This document shows, piece by piece, positions 23,707-32,953 of a stretch of DNA of 36,702 nucleotides. The notes beneath the pieces were generated by a model. It was not told the DNA's origin. It saw only the letters and a program-made list of their open reading frames with translations, and made no database searches. Source of the stretch: JBDNJM01 sp041687755 (lineage in GTDB: Bacteria > Planctomycetota > UBA1135 > GCA-002686595); NCBI GenBank assembly GCA_041687755.1, contig JBDNJM010000027.1, positions 1-36,702 of the forward strand, written 5' to 3'. Position numbers and translations under genes: made by a program. The stretch's first letter is position 1; every line of letters starts with the position of its first letter.

Positions 23707-25767
23707 TCAGCTCTTCTTCGGAAGCAGCGCGCCCTTGACGGACGAGCTCCAGATCAGGGCCAGTCCAACGACGAACGCGGCCCACCAGCCCGGGTGCAGG
23801 ATCAGCTCGCCCCAGCGAGCGGCGACGACGCCGGTTGTGCTGAGCAGCTGCAGGCCGTTGTAGGCCATGTGCAGAAGCATGCACGGCACGATCGTCCCGG
23901 CGCCCAGGCGCAGCACGCCGAGCAGCGCACCCAGCACGAACGTGATCGCGAGCCGGTGCACCGATGCGTGCATGATGGCGAACAGCCCGGCCTGCATCGC
24001 GATGGCCTGGACCCGGCTGGGTCCGCGCAGCAGGCCGGACAGCACGGAGCCGCGCATCAGCAGCTCTTCGCAGATGCCAGGGGAGACCGCGATCAAGAGC
24101 AGCAGGGTCGGCACCGAGAGCTCCATCAGGCCAGCCAGCTCGTCGCCCATGCCGGCGGTCGGCATCGGGATGAAGCGGCCCTGGAACTCGAGCAGCACGC
24201 GCATGCCCTGGACGAGGCCGGGCGCGAGCAGCAGGGCGCCCAGGCAGGCGAGTGGGTTGACGGTGCTGAGGCCGAGCTCCGCGACGAAGCTCGTGCCCTC
24301 GCGCTTGGCGTGCAGCAAGCCCAGCCACACGGCGAGCCCGAGCACGATACCCCACATGGAGATCAGCAGCCCGGGCACCAGGTCCCAGGCCTGCAGCCGC
24401 ATGCCGACCAGATAGACGAGCAGCACCGCGGCTCCGCCGGTGAGCTGGCTGCGGCGCACCGCGGCGAGCGGCGTTCGCGTCGACGCCTTGGAGGGCGCTT
24501 CGGCGAGCAGGCGCTCGGCGTCGAGGGTGCTAGCCAGGCGCGTGAGCATCAGCGCGGCTACGACGAGCGAGGCGACCACGGCGATCAGCGCCGGCAGCAG
24601 GGAGAGGTTGCCGGACAGGGCGTCGCGTAGGGCCAGCGAGGGACCCAGCAGCGGAACGCAGGCGAGCACGACGTCGAGTTCCACGTCGGGGCTCATGGCG
24701 GGCGCGACCAGCGCGATGCCGGCGAGTGTCACGGGCAACAGGTAGTTCTGGCCCTCGCGGAACGAGCGGGCGCGGCTGGACACCAGGCACAGGGCAACGG
24801 CGATCAGGACCGCTGAGGGCATGAACAACAGCAGGCCCAGCCCGACGCGACCCAGGAGCTGGGCGTCGAAGCCTCCGGCGGCGCCGGCGGCCTCGGGCAG
24901 CAGGCCGGCTGCGGCAGTGCCGAGCAGGCTGGCCGCATTGCCGGCCCAGGCGATGACCGCGACGAGCAGCACCGCGGCGAACTTGCCGACCGCGAGCGTG
25001 CGGGCGGGGACCGGCTGCACCAGCAGGGTCTCGAGCGTTCCATTCTCGCGCTCCGCGGCGAAGGCGTCCAGCGCGGCGAAGGCTCCCCCGGAGACCATGA
25101 CCAGCACGGCGATCAGCGGCAGGAAGCGTCCGAGTGCCGCACCGGCTGCGTCCTCGGGTGCGGCGGCGTCGATCGTCTCGACGCGGTAGTCCTCGGCTGG
25201 GTCGCGGCCGAGCCCGGCGATCAGCGCGTCCCGACGCTGCTCTTCCGCAAGCTCGTCTAGCGTGTCCTCGACGCGATTCTGGGCCTCCATGCTGCCCACG
25301 TTGCCGCCGTCGAAGACCATCCAGAGGATCGGTCGCCCATCCGGCCCAGCGCGGGCGACGAGAGCGAGATCCGCGTCGGGCGCAAGGGCGTCCATCTGGA
25401 GGCTGAAGGCCTCGGCGCGGGCGTTGCGCACCTCGATGTCCTCAGCACGAGCCCGGCGGGAGCGCACGACGTCGGGCAGACCATTGAGCTGGCTCAGGTC
25501 GGCCTCGGTGAGCTCGAGTTTCTCGAGGTTACCGAAGCGCTCCCGCAGCTCGTCCGCGAGGTCGGGCTCAAGGCCGCTCAGGTCGACTAGGCCGGTGAGC
25601 TCGCGCGCCTCGAGGGTCTTTTCGCCGACCTGCTCGAGCTTCTCCATGCCCACGAACAGCAGCGGGTACAGCAGCGCCGGCAGCACGACGGCCAGGAACA
25701 GCGCCCGGCGATCGCGCACGAGCCGCAGCAGCTCGTTCTTGGCGACGTCCAACCAGGAGGGCTTCAT
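23707..25767 (-). CDS. ABC-2 permease fused to CPBP intramembrane protease domain
   Basis: A 686-residue membrane protein. Residues 1-400 are a NatB/ABC-2 type permease: cytoplasmic start MKPSWLDVAKNELLRLVRDRR, one helix, a large extracytoplasmic domain (about 45-215) and a helix bundle containing FAAERENGTLETLLVQPV. Residues 420-680 carry a CPBP (Abi/Rce1-like) domain with all three motifs: EELLMRG (567-573), FAIMH (596-600) and HMAYN (633-637). The fusion recurs in bacterial sodium or peptide exporters. ATG 25767 overlaps the ATPase stop as ATGA, so expression is coupled. It is the last gene of the operon. Confidence 0.9.
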   Translation of the reverse strand: MKPSWLDVAKNELLRLVRDRRALFLAVVLPALLYPLLFVGMEKLEQVGEKTLEARELTGLVDLSGLEPDLADELRERFGNLEKLELTEADLSQLNGLPDVVRSRRARAEDIEVRNARAEAFSLQMDALAPDADLALVARAGPDGRPILWMVFDGGNVGSMEAQNRVEDTLDELAEEQRRDALIAGLGRDPAEDYRVETIDAAAPEDAAGAALGRFLPLIAVLVMVSGGAFAALDAFAAERENGTLETLLVQPVPARTLAVGKFAAVLLVAVIAWAGNAASLLGTAAAGLLPEAAGAAGGFDAQLLGRVGLGLLLFMPSAVLIAVALCLVSSRARSFREGQNYLLPVTLAGIALVAPAMSPDVELDVVLACVPLLGPSLALRDALSGNLSLLPALIAVVASLVVAALMLTRLASTLDAERLLAEAPSKASTRTPLAAVRRSQLTGGAAVLLVYLVGMRLQAWDLVPGLLISMWGIVLGLAVWLGLLHAKREGTSFVAELGLSTVNPLACLGALLLAPGLVQGMRVLLEFQGRFIPMPTAGMGDELAGLMELSVPTLLLLIAVSPGICEELLMRGSVLSGLLRGPSRVQAIAMQAGLFAIMHASVHRLAITFVLGALLGVLRLGAGTIVPCMLLHMAYNGLQLLSTTGVVAARWGELILHPGWWAAFVVGLALIWSSSVKGALLPKKS

Positions 25768-26552
25768 CTGGCGGGGGTGGTCTCGGCGGAGCCGGCGTCG
25801 GCGCGCGCCACTAGCTCGCGGAACACGTCGTCGAGCCACTCTTTACCGGTGTCGGCGCGCAGCTCAGCGAGCGTTCCGCTGCCGAGGAGCTTGCCCTTGT
25901 AGAGCACGCCGATGCGATCGCAGAGACGCTCCGCCTCGCTCAGCACGTGGGTCGAAAACAGCACGCAGCGCCGCCCGTCCTTGCGTGCTGAGATGAACTC
26001 GATCATGTCGCTGGTTGCCAAAATATCGAGCCCGGTCGTGGGCTCGTCCAGGATCAGGACGGCGGGGTCGTGCAGCACCGCACGCGCGATCGAGACGCGC
26101 TGCTTCTGCCCGCTGGACAGCTGTTCGCAACGGCGGTCGAGGAACGACTCCATCTTGAAGGCCGCGATCAGCTCGTCGATGCGGTCCTTCAGCTTGGGCG
26201 CGGGAATTCCGTGCAGCTTGCCGAAGTACTCAAGCGTCTCGCGCGGATCGAGCCGGGCGTACAGGCCGGTAGTCGCGGACAGGAAACCCAGCCGGCGGCG
26301 AACTTCGAGCGGGTCGTCGCCGACCTCGATGCCGTGCACCCAGGCCTGGCCGGACGTCGGCTCCAGCATTGTCGCGAGGATCCGCAGGGCCGTGGACTTG
26401 CCGGCGCCGTTGGGCCCGAGCAGCCCGTAGATCTCGCCGTACGAGCAGGTCAGATCTAGGGAATCGAGCGCCCGCACCTCGCCCTTGCCGGGGGTCGGGT
26501 AGACCTTCGAGAGGGATCGCGTGACGATCGCGTGGGAGTCTTGGTCGCTCAT
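25764..26552 (-). CDS. ABC transporter ATP-binding protein, NatA-type
   Basis: A 262-residue ABC ATPase. It has Walker A GPNGAGKST (46-54), signature LSSGQKQRVSIARA (145-158), Walker B VLILDEP (165-171), D-loop GLD and switch His202 (STHVLSEAE). All catalytic residues are present. The Q-loop region reads GFLSATTGLYARLDPRE, as in NatA and CcmA-like export ATPases. It should power the two flanking permeases. The start ATG 26552 follows an 84-bp gap containing five 13-bp G-tract repeats. The stop overlaps the permease-CPBP start by 4 bp. Confidence 0.93.
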   Translation of the reverse strand: MSDQDSHAIVTRSLSKVYPTPGKGEVRALDSLDLTCSYGEIYGLLGPNGAGKSTALRILATMLEPTSGQAWVHGIEVGDDPLEVRRRLGFLSATTGLYARLDPRETLEYFGKLHGIPAPKLKDRIDELIAAFKMESFLDRRCEQLSSGQKQRVSIARAVLHDPAVLILDEPTTGLDILATSDMIEFISARKDGRRCVLFSTHVLSEAERLCDRIGVLYKGKLLGSGTLAELRADTGKEWLDDVFRELVARADAGSAETTPAR

Positions 26553-26585
26553 GTTGGGTTGGAGGGGCGCGCGGGCCAGGAGCTC

Positions 26586-26650
26586 TATTTGGGGGCCCTA
26601 CTTGGGGGCCCTACTTGGGGGCCCTACTTGGGGGCCCTACTTGGGGGCGC
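26586..26650. repeat. Five 13-bp TACTTGGGGGCCC units
   Basis: Units start at 26586 (TATTT variant), 26599, 26612, 26625 and 26638 (last unit ends GGCGC). The array spans the end of the ABC-2 permease gene and the gap before the ATPase start, 34 bp away. Each unit carries a G5 run on the plus strand and a self-complementary GGGCCC core. It recalls the G-tract array upstream of the DUF885 gene in placement, strand and base bias, but the unit sequence differs. Confidence 0.85.
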
Positions 26651-28193
26651 CGTCGCGGCCGGCGAGCAGCGCCCGCATGCGTTGGGGGATGGTGCGCTCG
26701 TCGCCGGAGTCCAGCTCGCGATCGAGCAGCCGCAGGCCGACCCACAGGGCGAGGCCGGCGGCGATGAACTGGGCCAGGAACGCGACGGCCAGGGAGCCCC
26801 AGGGCAGCTCGCCGAACGGGTCGCCGCGCAGGATCGTGCGCAGGGACATCGAGAGGCCGACCACAGGTACCGCGGCGAGCGCCGGCGAGAGCACCAGGCC
26901 GGGCAGGCTGGAGGCGATGGCCGGCAGCAGGAACAGCATCTGGGCGGAGCCGAGCATGGACTGGCCCTGCTTGAAGGTCTTGGCGAAGGAGGCGACCGAG
27001 ACGAGCACGGCGGAGACAAAGACCAGGAACGCCAGCAGCAGCGGCAGGGTCAGGGCGAGGTGCGGAAGGGACAGCTCGATCTCTAAACGACTGCCGGCGC
27101 CCATCATCCCGAGCAGGTGCTCGGCGGCGAGCACGATGCCCGTGAGGTTCATCACTGCGGCGAGCCCGCCTGCGGCGGCGACGGCGAGCAGCTTGCCGAG
27201 TTGCACGCCCATACGCGGCACCGGCAGCAGCAGGGTGGTCTCCTCCGTCTTGCGCTCGATCTCTCCGGCCGTCAGGTCCACGGCCGGATAGAAGGAGCCC
27301 ATGACCGACATGATGATCAACATCATGGGCAGCATCATCGACAGCAGCATCGCGCCCGTGTCCTTGGCGCCCGCCGTGGACTGGGAGCCGCTGTTGAAAC
27401 TGCTGAGACTGCCGAGTTCGGCGCCGAGTTCGAGTGCACCGGCGGCGCGGGCCTCCCGGGAGAGCGTCTCGAAGTGCCCCTCGAGCCGGCGCTTCGCCAG
27501 CACGGAGTTGGCGCGGGCCGAATCGTGAACGAGCTGGATGGCGACCGCGCCCTCCGGACCGCGCGTCATGTGCAGGTAGGCGTCGATCGCGTCCGCATCG
27601 TCCTTGGCCTGATCGGCCGGCAGGGCGAGGGCGGCGGCGGCGCGGGCCTGGCCCCAGGGCCGCGTGAGACCGAACAGCACGACGGGATTCGTGGGTTCCG
27701 CTTCGTCGTCCTCGGCCGGCCCCGGGCCGTTGTCCGCGGGGCTCTCAGGGTCCGTCGAGCCCGTGGATTCCGGCGTGTCCGCAGGGTCCGAGTCGGGCTC
27801 GTCCCGTGCGCCGGCCCCGTCGATGACGGCGCGCAGCTCCGCGCCCAATTCACTCGCCTTCAGCTGCAGGCCCTCGTCGGCCACGAGCGCCACCTCGACC
27901 TCGCGCACCTGCCGGCGTCCCTCGATTACAGTGCTGGCCTGGAGCATGACCCAGAACAGCACCGGGTACATCAACAGCGGCAGCACCACCGTGTAGACCC
28001 AGACCTGCCGGTCGCGGAACGAGGTCAGCAGCTCCTTCTTGACCACCGTCCACGCTGTGGGAAGCAGCCCCTGCGGGGGGCTAGCCTCGGAAGCGAGGGC
28101 GTCGCTGTGTTGGGGGGCAGTCACAGGGGGGGTAGCGGCCGGGAGAGGCGACTGGGGGGGCAAGCGGCCGGGAATGCCACCTGCTGGAGCCAC
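26637..28193 (-). CDS. ABC-2 permease, NatB-like
   Basis: A 518-residue permease. The N-terminal 45 residues are Pro/Ala-rich, then TAWTVVKKELLTSFRDRQVW leads into helix 1 (about 66-86). The extracytoplasmic domain (90-280) contains an acidic, low-complexity stretch (127-168, Asp/Glu/Pro/Ser-rich). Five or six helices follow (280-500), with AGEIERKTEETTLLLPVP on the cytoplasmic side, as in NatB. GTG 28193 is taken as start, 8 bp after the upstream stop; GTG 28124 is an alternative. The last codons and stop lie in the 13-bp repeat array, so slippage there would alter the C-terminus. Together with the CPBP fusion it would form an asymmetric heterodimeric permease. Confidence 0.88.
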   Translation of the reverse strand: MAPAGGIPGRLPPQSPLPAATPPVTAPQHSDALASEASPPQGLLPTAWTVVKKELLTSFRDRQVWVYTVVLPLLMYPVLFWVMLQASTVIEGRRQVREVEVALVADEGLQLKASELGAELRAVIDGAGARDEPDSDPADTPESTGSTDPESPADNGPGPAEDDEAEPTNPVVLFGLTRPWGQARAAAALALPADQAKDDADAIDAYLHMTRGPEGAVAIQLVHDSARANSVLAKRRLEGHFETLSREARAAGALELGAELGSLSSFNSGSQSTAGAKDTGAMLLSMMLPMMLIIMSVMGSFYPAVDLTAGEIERKTEETTLLLPVPRMGVQLGKLLAVAAAGGLAAVMNLTGIVLAAEHLLGMMGAGSRLEIELSLPHLALTLPLLLAFLVFVSAVLVSVASFAKTFKQGQSMLGSAQMLFLLPAIASSLPGLVLSPALAAVPVVGLSMSLRTILRGDPFGELPWGSLAVAFLAQFIAAGLALWVGLRLLDRELDSGDERTIPQRMRALLAGRDGAPK

Positions 28194-28201
28194 CTTACGG
28201 C

Positions 28202-29695
28202 TCAGGGCATGAGGATTTCTGCTTCGATCAGTGCGGCCGCGGCGAGTTCTCCCAGACGGAGATGCCCGGCCGCGGAAAAGTGCCCGAGATCATGGGGGAG
28301 AAACAGCGACTCCTCCGCGCCGGGAAAGTACGGCGGCAAGATGCGGTTGCCATCTCCATCCTCGGGGAAGCCGCGGTTCGAGAAGGTTCCCGCGAGCGTC
28401 GGCATGCCTTGGGCGAACTCGATGCGCGTGTCGAGGTGGACGATGCGGCGCTTGGGCATCGCCTCGGCGAGCGGGCCAAAGAACAGCTTGGGCTCGCGGA
28501 TGATGCCGTCCGGCGTGGGCGGTTGGAAGGCGTTGACGACCCGGTCCAGGCGGGTCAGATCGATCAGCGCCAACGCGCCGCCGTGCCCTTCCTGGAGTCG
28601 CAGCATGCGCTTGGTCGCCTCGCCGGCCTTGAGCCACCAGCAGCGGTTCTCAGCGCTGAAGGGCCCGTTCTTAAAGCCCTCGTCCAGGGCGTCCCACAGG
28701 GCGTGGGGTAGGGCGTCTTCCATGGCCCGGAAGATCAGTACCTCGAGGTCGATGATGCCGCTCAGCCTAGCGTAGGCCTGGAGTTCGGGGCTGGAGAGCG
28801 CGTCCCACCAAAAGCGCGGCAGGTCGGTAGCCGGCTCCGACTTCGCGGAGGCGCGCATGACGCGCTCCAGCCGCTCCAGATTGCTGGTGGCCGCGCTCGG
28901 AGACTCGCCTGCAGGTGTCGCCAGCTCCGGTTCGTCGCCGTGCAGCTCCCACCAGGTCTCGCGCACCGCTGGCAGGGCCCGCTCCAGGTAGACCGCACCC
29001 AGGTCCACCTCGCCGGCGGGCTGGGCGGGCGCGGTCGGGATCCACTTGCCGATGACCCGGTCGCGCAGCATCTCGTAGGTCGCGGTGCGCAGCACGCGGT
29101 TTTTCAGCGGGTAGTCCGCGTCCACGACCGGCGGGCGCGCCGCGCGGTAGTCCTGGGTCAGCAGCGGGATCATCAGCAGCTCGGGTTGATGGGACAGCAC
29201 CAACCGCTCGTAGGCGCGCGCCATCTGCTCGAAGGTGTAGCCCTGCACGGCGAAGTTCATCACCTCGACGCGCTCCGTGCGGCCGCGGGCCTCGAACTCG
29301 GCCTGCAGCACGGCTTCCATGGCGCGCGGCCAGGTCTCCTCGATCACGACGCCCGAGCCGTAGGTCAGCGAGTTGCCGAGCACGGCCACGCGGTAGACGT
29401 TGGACTCGTCGGGATCCCACTCGCGGTCGCGCTGGGCGAAGCCGTTGATGTCTTCGGGGATGTCGTACTCGCGCGACCACCCGCTCTGGTTCGGCAGCAT
29501 GCGCCAGCCCAGCTCGGCGTCTTGGACCTGCACGACCCACTTGCCGTAGTTGCCCACGTGGTACAGCCCCAGCTCGAGCGCGACGAGCAGCGCGACGAAG
29601 GCGAACGTCCGGGCGCCCACGATCCACGCGCCCGTCTTGCGCCGCGGGGCGTCCGCGGGCGGGGTCGGTTCGGAGTCGGGAGTGGAGGAGGTCAT
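28202..29695 (-). CDS. Membrane-anchored SGNH-type protein, partner of MBOAT acyltransferase
   Basis: A 497-residue protein with one N-terminal helix (about 25-45) and an extracytoplasmic SGNH-like domain. Block I is VLGNSLTYGSGV, with Ser109 in a GNS rather than GDS context. Block II lies at NFAVQGYT (Gly152), and the C-terminal DLGHFS has Asp469 and His472, the catalytic Asp-x-x-His. Similar SGNH proteins sit beside MBOAT acyltransferases (AlgX/AlgJ, PatB type) and complete or regulate O-acyl transfer. It is 26 bp downstream of the MBOAT gene and 8 bp upstream of the ABC permease, supporting one operon. Its acceptor, probably a surface polysaccharide, is inferred. Confidence 0.82.
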   Translation of the reverse strand: MTSSTPDSEPTPPADAPRRKTGAWIVGARTFAFVALLVALELGLYHVGNYGKWVVQVQDAELGWRMLPNQSGWSREYDIPEDINGFAQRDREWDPDESNVYRVAVLGNSLTYGSGVVIEETWPRAMEAVLQAEFEARGRTERVEVMNFAVQGYTFEQMARAYERLVLSHQPELLMIPLLTQDYRAARPPVVDADYPLKNRVLRTATYEMLRDRVIGKWIPTAPAQPAGEVDLGAVYLERALPAVRETWWELHGDEPELATPAGESPSAATSNLERLERVMRASAKSEPATDLPRFWWDALSSPELQAYARLSGIIDLEVLIFRAMEDALPHALWDALDEGFKNGPFSAENRCWWLKAGEATKRMLRLQEGHGGALALIDLTRLDRVVNAFQPPTPDGIIREPKLFFGPLAEAMPKRRIVHLDTRIEFAQGMPTLAGTFSNRGFPEDGDGNRILPPYFPGAEESLFLPHDLGHFSAAGHLRLGELAAAALIEAEILMP

Positions 29696-29721
29696 CGCGT
29701 TCTTGGTGCTCGCCGTTGGGC

Positions 29722-31158
29722 CTAGAACTGGAAGTAGATGAACGGCTCCGCACCCGGCGGGTGCAGCGCGAAGAAGGCCAGCATAGCGATGGCTAGGGCC
29801 GCGCCCTGGAGCGTGCCGGGCAGCCGGTCCCAGCCGCGCTCCAGACCTTCCTGGAAGCTCTCGGGCATCAGATGCGAGGCGTAGCCGATCACCATCACGA
29901 CCGCGACGGCGCCCGAGATCACGGGCAGCTCACCCGAGAGCGTCGTGAAGCGGCCCATCGCCGTCCAGAACATGTCCATGTCCCTGCAGCGGAACAGGAT
30001 CATCGAGAGGGCGACGACGTGGAACGTCAGCAGCATGCCGAGTGCGTCCCACACCAGGCCCTTGGGCAGGCCCCCGCCGGGCAGCAGCTTGCGGATCCAG
30101 CGCAGCAGGACCAGCGCTCCGGCGTGGTACAGGCCCCACAGCACGAAGGTCCAGCTGGCGCCGTGCCACAGGCCGACCAGGCCCCAGGCGACGATCACGT
30201 TGCGCGCGTAGCGCAGCTCGCCGACGCGGCTGCCGCCCAGCCCGATGTACACGTAGTCCATGAACCACGAGGACATCGAGATGTGCCAGCGCGACCAGAA
30301 GCTCTCGAGGTTCTTGGACTTGTAGGGCGCGTCGAAGTTCTTGGGCAGCTCGAAGCCTAGCAGGCGCGCCGAGCCGATTGCGATGTCCGAGTATCCGGCG
30401 AAATCGCCGTAGAGCTGCAGCGCGTAGGCCCAGGTCACGAGCAGCAGTCCGGGCCCGGAGAGCTCTGCCAGGCTGCCGGCGTCGCGGAAGGCGAGGTCCA
30501 CGATCTGGGCGCCCAGCACGTCGGCCATCAGCAGCTTCTTGGCCATTCCGCGCAGGATTTGGAACAGCCCCGAAGAGATGCGGCGGTCGTCGCGGACTGG
30601 CGGTGCCTCGAGCTGCGGCAGGAAGTCGACGGCGCGCACGATTGGACCCGCGACGAGCTGCGGGAAGAACGAGACGTACAGCGAGAAGTCGAGCAGGCTG
30701 CGGATCGGCTTCAGCTTGCCGCGGTAGATGTCGAGCGTGTAGCTCAGCGTCTGGAACGTGTAGAAGCTGATGCCGACCGGCAGCACGACGTCGAGGTGCA
30801 GCTGCGCAGCGTTCAATCCGACGGCACCGGCGAGGTCCGCGAAGCCCTCAAAGAAGAAGTTCGCGTACTTGAAGAATCCAAGGATCCCGAGGTTTACGAC
30901 CAGGCTCAGGATCATCCACAGGCGCGCCCGCGCCTTGGAGCCGGCGTCCAGCGCGGCGGCGACCTGGGCGCCGGCGGTGAAGTCCACGACGGAGCTGAGC
31001 ACCAGCAGCCCGCAGAAGCGCCAGTCGGCTCTGCTGTAGAACCAGTAGCTGGCGATCAGCAGCAGCGCGTGCCGCAGGGGCCGCTGCTTCGCCAGGCTCC
31101 AGAAGACGACGAACACCGCCCACAGGAACAGGACGTACTCGAAGCTGTTGAAGAGCAT
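29722..31158 (-). CDS. MBOAT family O-acyltransferase (AlgI/PatA-like)
   Basis: A 478-residue polytopic membrane protein of the AlgI/DltB type. Conserved elements are LPVGISFYTFQTLSYTLD (126-143), FFPQLVAGPIVR (164-175), LYGDFAGYSDIAIG (249-262), SFWSRWHISMSSW (286-298, His292) and GLWHGASW (329-336) with the catalytic His332. MBOAT proteins pass acyl groups, usually acetyl, across the membrane to alginate, teichoic acid, peptidoglycan or exopolysaccharide. The SGNH protein directly downstream is the expected partner. It is the first gene of the presumed five-gene operon. No ribosome-binding site or promoter is recognisable in the 200-bp region upstream. Confidence 0.93.
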   Translation of the reverse strand: MLFNSFEYVLFLWAVFVVFWSLAKQRPLRHALLLIASYWFYSRADWRFCGLLVLSSVVDFTAGAQVAAALDAGSKARARLWMILSLVVNLGILGFFKYANFFFEGFADLAGAVGLNAAQLHLDVVLPVGISFYTFQTLSYTLDIYRGKLKPIRSLLDFSLYVSFFPQLVAGPIVRAVDFLPQLEAPPVRDDRRISSGLFQILRGMAKKLLMADVLGAQIVDLAFRDAGSLAELSGPGLLLVTWAYALQLYGDFAGYSDIAIGSARLLGFELPKNFDAPYKSKNLESFWSRWHISMSSWFMDYVYIGLGGSRVGELRYARNVIVAWGLVGLWHGASWTFVLWGLYHAGALVLLRWIRKLLPGGGLPKGLVWDALGMLLTFHVVALSMILFRCRDMDMFWTAMGRFTTLSGELPVISGAVAVVMVIGYASHLMPESFQEGLERGWDRLPGTLQGAALAIAMLAFFALHPPGAEPFIYFQF

Positions 31159-31290
31159 GGGGCGGGCGGGGAGGGCCGAACGGCTGGGCCGAACGATACC
31201 CGATCGGGAGGGGCTCCCCGAGGGGGCGCCGCTCGACGTGCAGGACTACGGAGCCGAACCAGGGTCTCGCGGTCGGCCCGGCGGCCATGG

Positions 31291-31327
31291 CCCCTTCTGT
31301 AAGCGGGGAGCCCTTCTGTTGGCGGGG
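31291..31327. repeat. Two imperfect 19-bp direct repeats with CCCC/GGGG arms
   Basis: CCCCTTCTGTAAGCGGGGA is followed at once by CCCTTCTGTTGGCGGGGA. Each copy can pair its C-run with its G-run, giving two adjacent short hairpins between the GGDEF gene and the MBOAT operon. Possibly a terminator or leader structure. Confidence 0.5.
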
Positions 31328-31358
31328 AAGACGGGCTGCGGCGGAGGCTTGGGCTCTG

Positions 31359-32903
31359 CTAGGTGAAGCTTTGGCGCTCCAAGTCCTCGGGCACGCTCTC
31401 TTCTCCGGACTCGTCGCGGAACAGGGGGAAGACTTCGACGTTGCGCTCGGCGGCGAACATGGCGTAACGGGAGCCGCCCAGACCCTTCGCGCGGTACATG
31501 GCCTGATCTGCGGCGCGCAACAGCTCTTCCGGGCTGTCGGCGTGGTCGGGGAATAGTGCGATGCCGATGCTCGGGCGGATGGGCAGGAGCTGACCCTCGA
31601 TCAGGATCGGGCGGCCGAGGGCCTCGACGATCTTGCGGGCGACGCGTTCGGCGTCCGCGGCGTTCTGGACGTGCGGGATAAGGACGGTGAACTCGTCGCC
31701 GCCCAGGCGCGCGACCGTGTCGGCCTCGCGCAGGCAGCCGAGCAGCCGCTGGGCCGTCGCTCGCAGCATCTCGTCGCCGGCGTGGTGCCCGAAGTTGTCG
31801 TTGACGGCCTTGAACTGGTCGAGGTCCAGGAACAGCAGCGCTAGGCGGGCGTCGTCGCGGCGGGCGTGGGCCAGTTCGAGGTCGAGGCGCTCCGTCAGCG
31901 AGGTGCGGTTGGGCAGGCCGGTCAGGCGGTCGCGGAACGCGAGTTCGCGCAGGCGGGTCTCGTAGGCGGCGAGGTCGCTGGCGTCGCGCAGGATCAGGAC
32001 CTGACCTGAGAGGTCGCGCTCCTTGTCCACGATCGGCGCGGTGGAGACCTCGACCGGCGAGCGGGCTCCGTCGCGCGCGACCAGGAGCTTGCGGCCCGGA
32101 ACATTGGTGCCGGCCTCGTCCAGAGCAGCGCCCGGCTGGGCGGTTTCCGGGTCGACCTCGAGTCGGAAGACCTCAGTCAGCCGGCGTCCGCGCGCGGCAT
32201 CGAGATCCCAGCCGGTCAGCCGCTCGGCGACGGCGTTCATGTAGCTGACGCGTTCCGAGGCGTCGGCGGTGATCACGCCGTCCGCGCTCGAGCGCAGTGC
32301 GACGGCGGTGAGCTCGCGGCTCTCCAGGAGCTCGCGCTCCATCTCGATGCGCATCATGCCGAGGCCGGTGGTGACCCAGATCACGAAGATCGCGATCGAG
32401 ATGTGCAGCAGGGTCAGCAGGAAGATCTGGGAGTCCGGGTTGGCTCCGGCGATGCCGGACAGCGTCGTTGCCACCTGGGTCAGGGCGGAATCGAGGCGCT
32501 CGGCCCCGGGTCCGCGGATCAGGGAGACCGAGGCTCCGATCGGCGTCAGGACGGAGCACAGTCCCGCCACGATCAGGGTCACCCGGCGGCGTGCGGTCCA
32601 GACGGACATCAGCACGGGCAAGATGTAGAGCGCGCCCAGCGCCAGGCCGGCCGGCAGCCAGATGTCGATCCCGAAGATCACGAGGCTCAGCAGCAGCGCG
32701 CTGCGCAGGGCGCCCTGGCGGCGGGCTTCGGGGCTGCCGCCGGCTAGGGGAGCTGCGTGCTTGACGCGGTTGATGAGCCGCGACTCGGCGACGCGCGGGG
32801 GAGCAGATGTGGGCGAGCCGGCGGCGGCCGTCGGCGCACGCGGCGAGGAGGGCGGCCGCGACTGAGAGTCGAGCGGTGAGCGCTGCTTGGCGGTTCGGAG
32901 CAT
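31359..32903 (-). CDS. Membrane PAS-GGDEF diguanylate cyclase
   Basis: A 514-residue protein predicted to make c-di-GMP. A Pro/Ser-rich cytoplasmic N-terminus (1-60) precedes about four helices (66-80, 82-102, 107-129, 158-180), then a PAS-like domain (198-310: SSADGVITADASERVSYMN) and a GGDEF domain (320-482). GGDEF at 401-405 is intact. The I-site RxxD is present at Arg392-Asp395, five residues upstream, so product inhibition is likely. FRDRLTGLPNR and FLDLDQFKAVND are canonical. No EAL domain is present. ATG 32903 is chosen because the frame further upstream is a shadow of the trehalose gene. It lies 50 bp after the OtsB-GH15 stop and may be co-transcribed. Confidence 0.93.
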   Translation of the reverse strand: MLRTAKQRSPLDSQSRPPSSPRAPTAAAGSPTSAPPRVAESRLINRVKHAAPLAGGSPEARRQGALRSALLLSLVIFGIDIWLPAGLALGALYILPVLMSVWTARRRVTLIVAGLCSVLTPIGASVSLIRGPGAERLDSALTQVATTLSGIAGANPDSQIFLLTLLHISIAIFVIWVTTGLGMMRIEMERELLESRELTAVALRSSADGVITADASERVSYMNAVAERLTGWDLDAARGRRLTEVFRLEVDPETAQPGAALDEAGTNVPGRKLLVARDGARSPVEVSTAPIVDKERDLSGQVLILRDASDLAAYETRLRELAFRDRLTGLPNRTSLTERLDLELAHARRDDARLALLFLDLDQFKAVNDNFGHHAGDEMLRATAQRLLGCLREADTVARLGGDEFTVLIPHVQNAADAERVARKIVEALGRPILIEGQLLPIRPSIGIALFPDHADSPEELLRAADQAMYRAKGLGGSRYAMFAAERNVEVFPLFRDESGEESVPEDLERQSFT

Positions 32904-32953
32904 AGGAGTGCCCGCCGCGGGGGAAAACTGGGGCCTTAGGCCCGGCGGGGCTG

